Below, piece by piece: positions 1-4,992 of a stretch of 6,612 nt of DNA. The notes under the pieces were generated by a model, which ran no database searches, was not told the DNA's origin, and worked only from the letters and a program-made list of their open reading frames with translations. Position 1 is the first letter of the stretch, and each line of letters starts with the position of its first letter. The position numbers were made by a program, and so were the translations under genes. The stretch is from Deltaproteobacteria bacterium (lineage in GTDB: Bacteria > Myxococcota_A > Polyangia > JAAYKL01): NCBI GenBank assembly GCA_011389755.1, contig JAABTR010000054.1:1-6612 (forward strand), written 5' to 3'.

Positions 1-917
1 CGTCCCCGCGCGCTGACGTAGACCGCCCGCTCACGGGGATCGCGGCTGTATTGGACCGGTGAGAGGACCCCCCACTGTCCTTTGGCGCTGAGCAGCTCGT
101 CCGCCGCTTTGAAAAACGTCAACTCCTCCTCGAGAGCCAGCGCCCCCGCGGCGGAGCTCTCCTTCGCCGGCGACAGACACCCCGGCGCGGGCAGGAGCGG
201 GTAGATGCTCGCGCCCAGCGCTCTCGAGTGGTTCAAATCATCGATATCGGACCTCCAGACGTCCAGAGACTGTCCGGGCAGCCCGTAGATCATGTCGACC
301 ACCACGTTGACGTCCCGCAGCCAGTCCAGACTTCTCAAGGTCGCCAGCACCTCGATGCGATCCATGACCCGCCCCAGTGAACGGCGGATCCCCGAGTCAA
401 AGCTCTGCACTCCGACGCTCAGGCGGTTGACACCCGCGGAGACGAGATAGGCAGCCGTCTCGATATCGAGCTCGCCAGCGCGCGCCTCCACCGTGATCTC
501 GCAATCCGCCGCCAAATCGAAGCGGCCTCTGACGAAGGCCAAGATGCGAGCTATCTGAGACTCACCGAGGCTCAGCGGAGATCCTCCACCCAGGTGAATC
601 GCCGCGATGGATCCGCCCCGCGCCCACGGCGTGTTCGACAGGCGCCTCAGCTGCTTTTTCACGGCCTCGACGTACGCGTCCAAGAGCCTCGAGTCTTCCC
701 ACGTCTTTCGAAAATAGCCGCAGAAGCTGCACGAGCTGCGACAAAAGGGAACATGAATATACAAGGTGCGGGTCGAATTTGCAGAATGTGCCCCGAGGGC
801 CTGTCCCAGCTGGTCCTCGGCGTGACCGCCGGCGCCGGCAGCTTTTTCGAAAAACAGCGGCGCAAATTGACGCGGTGAACGCACTCGATCATCGAAAGCC
901 CCGGGATACTCGTCCAA
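1..917 (-). CDS. Radical SAM enzyme, HemN superfamily, HutW/ChuW-like (3' end cut by window edge)
   Basis: Only the N-terminal 305 residues are inside the window. The radical SAM cluster motif is clear: YIHVPFCRSSCSFCGY has Cys59, Cys63 and Cys66 in CxxxCxxC spacing and would bind the 4Fe-4S cluster that cleaves S-adenosylmethionine. Further HemN-superfamily landmarks follow in order: HLGGGSP (108-114), CEITVEAR (139-146), GVNRLSVGVQSFD (162-174) and DMIYGLPGQ (208-216). The 'CEITVEAR' form, the DxxW after GLPGQ and the late segment LSPVQYSRDPRERAVY (285-300) resemble HutW/ChuW, which opens haem anaerobically to a linear tetrapyrrole, more than true coproporphyrinogen dehydrogenase. HutW/ChuW proteins usually have His-Trp where this one has Gln289-Tyr290, so the substrate is uncertain. 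The start is a TTG at 915-917 with AGGAGG nine bases upstream (927-932); no ATG fits better. No haem-uptake genes are visible nearby. Alternative: another HemN-like subfamily, such as HemW-like or an uncharacterised one. Confidence 0.85.
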   Translation of the reverse strand, partial: MDEYPGAFDDRVRSPRQFAPLFFEKAAGAGGHAEDQLGQALGAHSANSTRTLYIHVPFCRSSCSFCGYFRKTWEDSRLLDAYVEAVKKQLRRLSNTPWARGGSIAAIHLGGGSPLSLGESQIARILAFVRGRFDLAADCEITVEARAGELDIETAAYLVSAGVNRLSVGVQSFDSGIRRSLGRVMDRIEVLATLRSLDWLRDVNVVVDMIYGLPGQSLDVWRSDIDDLNHSRALGASIYPLLPAPGCLSPAKESSAAGALALEEELTFFKAADELLSAKGQWGVLSPVQYSRDPRERAVYVSARG

Positions 918-926
918 TTTCGCTCC

Positions 927-932
927 CCTCCT
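927..932 (-). promoter_or_regulatory. Shine-Dalgarno site that decides the TTG start of the radical SAM gene
   Basis: On the minus strand this reads AGGAGG, followed by more purines and then TTG at 917-915 after nine bases. The frame is open further upstream, but those codons contain no better start, and the predicted N-terminus (DEYPGAFDDRVRS) fits the short leader seen before the cysteine motif in HutW/ChuW-like proteins. Confidence 0.6.
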
Positions 933-938
933 TGTCCG

Positions 939-956
939 CGGCGCCCAGAAGCGCCG
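939..956 (-). promoter_or_regulatory. Hairpin in the leader just upstream of the radical SAM gene RBS
   Basis: A perfect 6-bp GC inverted repeat (CGGCGC / GCGCCG) flanks a 6-base loop. It ends six bases before the AGGAGG of the radical SAM gene, so in an mRNA it would fold beside the ribosome binding site. No T tract follows, so it does not look like an intrinsic terminator. The remaining gap up to 1163 holds no convincing promoter or gene. In GC-rich DNA such stems arise by chance fairly often. Confidence 0.3.
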
Positions 957-1163
957 GTCCTCCCTGTGATCCCGCTTCGGGGACATCCGCGGTTTTCGAC
1001 CCGTGGACCCACGAGAGGGCCGCCCAAGCTCTTTGTGCCCATCGAACCCGCGGACGATGAACCCTCCGACAAGCCGTTGACCCGTGTTGGGATACGATGC
1101 CGATTCACCTGCCGCAAGCCCGACCGATTACAAATCAAAGAGCATAGTCATTCATCTTTTCTT

Positions 1164-2135
1164 TTACCGCTCTTCGCGGATGAGATAGCGCCTGATGGGC
1201 TGGTTTTTGCCCTCGCTGAGGGTCCACAAAGCGCCCCTCGATGCCCCAAACGCGATCGCTTCTCCTTGCGGCTCCAGCTGCAGCACGGTCGCGCAGCTGC
1301 CCCGCCGCTCCAGCGCCTGTGACAGGCTCTCGTTTCGCCCGCGCTCGAAGAGATGCAGGTGCGTGTACGTCCGCACCGCGATCCGAGAGCCGTCGGCCGA
1401 AATATCGCCGCCGGTGGCCATCTGAGAAGGACCGAGCCACGACCACCCTAGCTCGAGCCGCGCCACCTCGGTGAGCCGCACGGGCCCTCCTCGAGACCAG
1501 GGAGCCGGGCCCGCGGACATGACCAGGGAGGGCCCGGCCCTGGCCTTGGTCACGACAATCAGGCTCTCATCGCGAGGATCCACCAAGAGCGCCTCGGCGT
1601 CGTGGGCTCCGTCCGGGTAGACAAGCGTCAGGATCTCCGGGCGGGCTGGCTCCAAGAGCTCAAAATCGCCGCCCCCTTTGAGTTTGGGCTGAGGGACCCG
1701 GTAAACAGACACCGACTCTCTTCGTTCTTCGTTGTCGCCGATGTCTCCGAGGTACAAAAAGCGCTCGTCAGCGGCGATATCTTCGATGTCCCGGGCCTCG
1801 ACCCCCGAAAGATCCAGCTGCGCCACGAGCTGCCCCGTGGTCGAAAGCGCGTAGACCCGCGCCGCATCGCCCGAGTCGTTGTGGACGAAGAGCACCCCGG
1901 GATCTCTGCGGGAAAACACAACCCCCGAGACCTCGTCGAGGCGCGCGTCCTCCACGACCCCGCTGCGGCCCGCACTTTGGACCGCGGGGCAGCTAAAATC
2001 CCCTAGCCCCGTCTGCGGGGGACGGGTCTTCGCGCCCCCTGACCCGGCGCCCACCGGCCGGGCGCCGCCGGAGCACGAAGAGAGGATCGACAGCAGGGCT
2101 GCGAAGCCCAGCATCGCTAGCGGTGTTGGGTTCAT
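1164..2135 (-). CDS. Predicted lipoprotein with beta-propeller-like motifs, function unknown
   Basis: The protein has 323 residues. The N-terminus MNPTPLAMLGFAALLSILSSC is a lipoprotein signal peptide with lipobox LSSC, so Cys21 would be lipidated after cleavage. A low-complexity Gly/Ala/Pro linker (about 22-45) follows, then an acidic, repeat-like body with sharply conserved-looking motifs: HNDSGD (85-90), DIEDIA (116-121), GDIGDN (130-135), YPDGAHDAEAL (173-183), GGDISADGSRIAVRTY (242-257) and GEAIAF (291-296). Such aspartate-rich motifs at blade intervals are typical of secreted beta-propeller proteins, and several acidic clusters could bind metal. I know this motif set from uncharacterised secreted proteins and cannot assign an activity. 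The ATG has only a weak RBS (GAG). The stop of the DUF2752-type gene lies 31 bases upstream, so translation may follow from the same transcript. Location: periplasm or outer membrane surface. Confidence 0.8.
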   Translation of the reverse strand: MNPTPLAMLGFAALLSILSSCSGGARPVGAGSGGAKTRPPQTGLGDFSCPAVQSAGRSGVVEDARLDEVSGVVFSRRDPGVLFVHNDSGDAARVYALSTTGQLVAQLDLSGVEARDIEDIAADERFLYLGDIGDNEERRESVSVYRVPQPKLKGGGDFELLEPARPEILTLVYPDGAHDAEALLVDPRDESLIVVTKARAGPSLVMSAGPAPWSRGGPVRLTEVARLELGWSWLGPSQMATGGDISADGSRIAVRTYTHLHLFERGRNESLSQALERRGSCATVLQLEPQGEAIAFGASRGALWTLSEGKNQPIRRYLIREER

Positions 2136-2166
2136 CTCAAAGGACAGGGTAGCACGAAGGAGGCGG

Positions 2167-2586
2167 TCAGGTGAGCGTCAAGGCTGCCGCGACCGCGGCG
2201 ACGCTCACGGCTCCGACCGCGAGCTCTTCCCGCAGCCGCAACGCTGGGCGCAGCACCCGAAATCCGCGATAGAGGACCTGGAGCCCGCCCGCCACCGAGA
2301 GGCCCACGCCCAAGGGGTTGACCGACAGGCTCGCGCCCGGCCTCCCCTCGAGAAGCAAGATCGCTGCCGTCGTCGTGCCGCACAGGGGGCAAGGGCGGCC
2401 TGTCCGCGCGCGGTGGGGACACGTGGTCAGCATCCCCACAGCGCTCTCGAACGGCTCGCCGAGCAGGCCCCGCTCGCACAAAAGAGCCAGCAAGACTAAA
2501 AGCGCCATGCAGGCAAAGAGAATGAGCACCGCGAGGTGGACGCCCCTGACTATCTCAGGAAGCTCCCAAAATGATTGGGATTTCAC
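2167..2586 (-). CDS. DUF2752-type small membrane protein
   Basis: The protein has 139 residues with a GTG start. The diagnostic motif is CPLCGTTTA at 66-74, followed by a glycine (G81) and NP at 90-91; this matches DUF2752 (CPxCGxTTA...NP), a family of small membrane proteins of unknown function. Hydrophobic segments lie at about 15-38, 68-80, 88-106 and 119-137. An extra Cys-Pro pair (56-57) precedes the motif, so two cysteine pairs could face each other or bind metal. The GTG (2584-2586) overlaps the TGA of the upstream gene by the GTGA arrangement, and no Shine-Dalgarno sequence precedes it because the upstream DNA is a repeat array. Translation therefore probably depends on coupling. The open frame runs on upstream, but there it encodes only an alanine-rich shadow of the repeats. 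An internal ATG (Met27) would delete half of the first membrane segment. Confidence 0.8.
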   Translation of the reverse strand: MKSQSFWELPEIVRGVHLAVLILFACMALLVLLALLCERGLLGEPFESAVGMLTTCPHRARTGRPCPLCGTTTAAILLLEGRPGASLSVNPLGVGLSVAGGLQVLYRGFRVLRPALRLREELAVGAVSVAAVAAALTLT

Positions 2587-2999
2587 TGCTGGGGCTGCTG
2601 GGGCTGCTGAGGCTGCTGAGGCTGCTGAGGCTGCTCGGGCTGCATGGGCTGCATGGGCTGCATGGGCTGCTGGGGCTGAATCGGGACGGTGGGGACGTTG
2701 CCCGGCTGCTGCAGCTGTTGCATCTGCTGCTGCCACTGGGTGTTGAAGTCGCCGGCGGCCGAATTCATCGCCATGCCGAAGAGCAACCACCATGTGATGG
2801 CGACGATGATCGCGAGGGGGTTCAAGATGACACCGGCGATCCCCATACCCTTGGCTTCGTTCCGTTTCCCCTTGGTCACCACCTCGACGATCCCGAGAAT
2901 GAGTCCGACGATGGCCGGGATGACCGCCCAGACCCCACAAAAGGGGATGAAACTGACGGCCAGCGCGACGATACCGAGAATCATAGATGCAATACCCAC
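2583..2999 (-). CDS. DUF4190-type small membrane protein with Pro-Gln-rich repeat tail
   Basis: The protein has 138 residues. The start is GTG at 2997-2999, with AGGAG six bases upstream (3006-3010). Residues 2-20 and 23-42 form two hydrophobic segments (with GLILGIVEVV at the end), then a basic loop (TKGKRNEAKG, 42-51) and a third segment (about 53-74) beginning GIAGVILNPLAIIV. This glycine-rich layout matches DUF4190, small membrane proteins of unknown role. After residue 75 the chain is soluble and Gln-rich. It ends in ten tandem tripeptides (109-138): one PQQ, three PMQ, one PEQ and five PQQ. The tail would lie on one side of the membrane as an extended Pro/Gln arm. The gene leads a minus-strand cluster with the DUF2752-type gene (overlapping start) and the propeller-like lipoprotein. 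Family assignment rests on the pattern of segments and the GxGIAGxIL motif only. Confidence 0.8.
   Translation of the reverse strand: MGIASMILGIVALAVSFIPFCGVWAVIPAIVGLILGIVEVVTKGKRNEAKGMGIAGVILNPLAIIVAITWWLLFGMAMNSAAGDFNTQWQQQMQQLQQPGNVPTVPIQPQQPMQPMQPMQPEQPQQPQQPQQPQQPQQ
2586..2675. repeat. Ten-unit 9-bp tandem repeat encoding the PQQ/PMQ/PEQ tail
   Basis: Ten 9-bp units run without a gap. On the plus strand they are: two ctgctgggg, three ctgctgagg, one ctgctcggg, three ctgcatggg and one ctgctgggg. Read on the minus strand each encodes Pro-X-Gln. Synonymous variants are grouped in blocks (CCC-type and CCT-type PQQ; PMQ in a run of three), which points to recent unit duplication. The last base of the array is the first base of the GTG start of the DUF2752-type gene. 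Changes in unit number keep the frame. Confidence 0.9.
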
Positions 3000-3015
3000 G
3001 TGCGTCTCCTGTGTG

Positions 3016-3032
3016 CGGTGCGCGTCGCACCG
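3016..3032 (-). promoter_or_regulatory. Hairpin/inverted repeat in the leader of the DUF4190-type gene
   Basis: The plus strand reads CGGTGC, a 5-base spacer (GCGTC), then GCACCG, a perfect 6-bp inverted repeat. It lies five bases upstream of the AGGAG of the DUF4190-type gene and downstream of the candidate promoter. It could be an operator or an mRNA hairpin near the RBS. No T run follows in either direction, so it is unlikely to terminate transcription. Confidence 0.35.
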
Positions 3033-3060
3033 AGTCGACTGCTGTATAGATTACAAAAGA

Positions 3061-3088
3061 ATCATAAGGAAATTCGAAACCGAAGCAA
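3061..3088 (-). promoter_or_regulatory. Candidate sigma-70-like promoter of the DUF4190-DUF2752-lipoprotein cluster
   Basis: On the minus strand TTGCTT (3083-3088) is followed after 16 bases by TATGAT (3061-3066). The -10 box matches TATAAT at five of six positions; the -35 box matches only the TTG. The region is unusually AT-rich for this window (about 3045-3075). It would start transcription roughly 55 bases before the GTG at 2999, placing the inverted repeat at 3016-3032 in the leader. This is the only convincing promoter-like pair I found. Confidence 0.35.
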
Positions 3089-3114
3089 GGGGCAAGGCGC
3101 CTGCAAAGCGAACG

Positions 3115-4800
3115 CTACAGCTGCGGCAGGGAGGACTCGAGCACGCGCCTCGCGTCGATGATGCCCGCTCCAAAGCGGCCGGTGTCCCAGCCTTTGGGGG
3201 TGCGCTTGCCGGTGGTGCGCAGGATCTCGCGAAACGCCTCGGGCACCTTGGCCGGGGCGCCTTCGTAGTGATCAACCAGCGCATCGAAGCCGTGGTAGCT
3301 CACCCACATGGCCGCGACGCTCGCGACGAGGGCGGTGGACATCGAGGTGCCCTCGCCCCGGTCGGTGTCGCTCGCGTGCTCGGTCATGTTGAACCAGCCG
3401 GCGCGGGCCCTCCTCACGTCCTCGGCCGGGGCGCAAATATCGACCTGCGGCCCCCTCGAGCTGTCCCGCCAGGGCTCCTGCGCGGCGTTCGACCCTCCCA
3501 CAGCGATCGTCTCTTCGTACGCGGCCGGCTTCGAGACGTTGCTTAGAAGCGGCGTGGAGTTGTTGTAGGGGGTGTTCCCGGCCGCCGCCACCACGATGAT
3601 GCCCTTTTGCACCGCCTCTCGGATCGCCCCGCGCAGCTCGTCATCCGAGAGGGTCACGCCTCCCATGCTTATCGAGATCACCCGAGCCCCCTGGTCGGCG
3701 GCGTAGCGGATGCCCGCGGCCAGCTTGCTCATGGCCGCGGGGGTCATCAGCACCGACGGCGAGACCCGGATCGGGATGACCTCTGCCCCTTGCGCCGCCC
3801 CCTCGGTGTGCAGGTGCCCGACGGTCCCCGGCTGCCTGCCCGGGGGGCTGATGATAAGGGACGCCGTGGTCGAGCCGTGCCCCACGTAGGCCAGCTTGAT
3901 GGTCTTGTTGACCGTGAGCCCGCACAAGGTGTCGCAGAAGTCGTGGGCGTCGTCCGGGTTCGACTCTTCGGAGAAGTTGCGCTGGAGATCAAGGGCCAGC
4001 TGGGTTGAGCCGTCCGCGCGAAACAGCTCGGGGTGATCCAGGTACCCCGTGTCGGGCAGCCCCACCATGACCCCCTCCCCCGGCCGCTTGCCCTGCTCCT
4101 CGAACAGCGCCCAGGCCTCGTAGGCGTTGATCCCGAGCGGCCCCAGGTACCAGGTCGGATCGTCGATCGCGCGCCTACCTTCGTCACCGGTGGGCACCTC
4201 GAAGTCGGGACCTCGAAGCACCGGCTCCACCTCGACGACCCACGGATCGTGCGCGAACATCTGAGCCAGCCGGTAGATCCGCGCATCGGAGACCTCATTG
4301 CCCGGCTCGGGCCAGATCTCGAACCGGCTCCCCCACAAAAGACCCTTGGGCCGGACCTCCCAGCGCAGCCCCAGGATGCGGCGGCTCAAGCTGTCGGCCG
4401 CGATCTGCAGGTTCCAGCCCGGCTCGTCGGCCATGGTGAGCTCGAAGTGGGGCTCGCCGTAGGAGAAGCTCAAAAGGGGCTCGGCGGGCTGCTCGTCCGA
4501 GTCGTCCGAGTCGTCCGAGTCGTCCGAGTCGTCGGTGCCCGGGACCTCGGTGTCGCTCGCGCCTGTTTCGCCCGGGCCCGGACTGCCGGTCTCCACCTCG
4601 CGGGTGTCGGTCTCCAAGGTCTCATCCACCTCTGAGCCGCCGGGATCGCTTCGGGTGTCACCGGCCTCCACGGTGTCGTCGCTCGGGTCGATCCCCGAGC
4701 CGCCGCCCGCGGCTCCCGCGTCATCACCGCACCCGGCAACCAGCGCGGGGACGAGTAGAGTCAGCACCACGCGGCGCCCTGCCCAAATGAAAAAGCTCAT
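3115..4800 (-). CDS. Lipoprotein S8-family (subtilisin-like) serine protease
   Basis: The protein has 561 residues. The N-terminus MSFFIWAGRRVVLTLLVPAL is followed by lipobox LVAGC, giving lipidated Cys24. Residues 36-105 are an acidic Ser/Asp/Glu/Gly/Pro linker with a (DSD)n run. Residues about 110-200 resemble an S8 propeptide: they end in RLAQMFAHDPWVVEVEPV, like the 'V..VEP' end of I9-type propeptides. The catalytic domain (about 215-555) has all expected residues: Asp250 in GLPDTG, His308 in GHGST, the oxyanion-hole Asn409 in AAAGN, and Ser486 in GTSMSTA. A CxxxC pair (Cys289, Cys293) sits in an insertion between Asp and His and may form a disulphide. No C-terminal accessory domain is present. 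The likely role is protein hydrolysis at the cell surface or in the periplasm after removal of the propeptide. The ATG at 4798-4800 was chosen over a GTG 49 codons upstream because it puts the signal peptide at the N-terminus; AAAGG lies nine bases before it. Confidence 0.92.
   Translation of the reverse strand: MSFFIWAGRRVVLTLLVPALVAGCGDDAGAAGGGSGIDPSDDTVEAGDTRSDPGGSEVDETLETDTREVETGSPGPGETGASDTEVPGTDDSDDSDDSDDSDEQPAEPLLSFSYGEPHFELTMADEPGWNLQIAADSLSRRILGLRWEVRPKGLLWGSRFEIWPEPGNEVSDARIYRLAQMFAHDPWVVEVEPVLRGPDFEVPTGDEGRRAIDDPTWYLGPLGINAYEAWALFEEQGKRPGEGVMVGLPDTGYLDHPELFRADGSTQLALDLQRNFSEESNPDDAHDFCDTLCGLTVNKTIKLAYVGHGSTTASLIISPPGRQPGTVGHLHTEGAAQGAEVIPIRVSPSVLMTPAAMSKLAAGIRYAADQGARVISISMGGVTLSDDELRGAIREAVQKGIIVVAAAGNTPYNNSTPLLSNVSKPAAYEETIAVGGSNAAQEPWRDSSRGPQVDICAPAEDVRRARAGWFNMTEHASDTDRGEGTSMSTALVASVAAMWVSYHGFDALVDHYEGAPAKVPEAFREILRTTGKRTPKGWDTGRFGAGIIDARRVLESSLPQL
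4492..4535. repeat. 9-bp tandem repeat encoding the Asp-Ser-Asp linker of the protease
   Basis: Three exact copies of gtcgtccga (4501-4527) are flanked by near-copies (ctcgtccga at 4492-4500, gtcgtcggt at 4528-4536). On the minus strand they encode the DSDDSDDSDDSD stretch at residues 91-102 of the S8 protease. The tract would be a flexible acidic spacer between the lipid anchor and the protease, and its length can change by whole tripeptides without breaking the frame. Confidence 0.8.
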
Positions 4801-4992
4801 CGCGCGTAACCTTTCTTTTGTGTCTGACCGATCTTTTTTTTTATCCCGCCAGAGTAAAAAAGTCGACCACGGCAAAACATCGGGTCCGTCTTGGATTCGT
4901 CTCACCGCCCCGTCGGTGCTAAAATTCAGTTCACGTTCTTCGCCCACAAGGCCGGACGAGAACGCACTCGAGATCCAAACAGGAGCACCTCG
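4801..4992. promoter_or_regulatory. Divergent intergenic region between protease and repeat-lipoprotein genes
   Basis: These 192 bases separate two genes read away from each other, so promoters for both must lie here or inside the flanking starts. The region is more AT-rich than its surroundings, with T9 at 4834-4842 and A-rich tracts near 4856-4861 and 4920-4925. The plus strand has a TAAAAT (-10-like) at about 4919-4924 but no good -35 at the right distance. The minus strand has TAAAAA preceded after 17 bases by TCGACT, a weak match. I assign no precise promoter. Both neighbouring frames stay open into this region, but neither extension looks like protein. Confidence 0.45.
4981..4985 (+). 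promoter_or_regulatory. Shine-Dalgarno site deciding the start of the repeat lipoprotein
   Basis: AGGAG lies seven bases before the ATG at 4993. The frame is open from a TTG at 4891, but that start has no RBS and would put 34 polar residues ahead of the signal peptide. This site therefore fixes the start. Confidence 0.7.

Noticed and set aside
659..1138. Minus-strand open frame of 159 codons overlapping the radical SAM gene start
   Set aside because: It overlaps the cysteine-motif region of the radical SAM gene in another frame, has Arg/Gly/Ser-rich shadow composition, and no RBS or recognisable motif.
966..1322. Plus-strand open frame crossing the 918-1163 gap
   Set aside because: About half of it is antisense to the well-supported lipoprotein; no RBS and no recognisable domain. 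The gap is better called non-coding.
2586..2675. Short tandem units considered as a CRISPR array or a plasmid iteron
   Set aside because: There are no spacers, units are contiguous and in frame with a protein tail, and no Cas or replication gene is present.
2571..3161. Plus-strand frame with leucine-rich LLGLLRLL repeats
   Set aside because: This is the antisense reading of the 9-bp array in the DUF4190-type gene; the rest has no protein-like character.
4801..4947. 49-codon N-terminal extension of the S8 protease from an upstream GTG
   Set aside because: It would bury the lipoprotein signal peptide inside the chain and has no RBS; the ATG at 4800 gives a normal signal peptide.
4891..4992. 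34-codon N-terminal extension of the repeat lipoprotein from a TTG
   Set aside because: AGGAG with seven-base spacing precedes the ATG at 4993, and the extension is polar and placed before the signal peptide.
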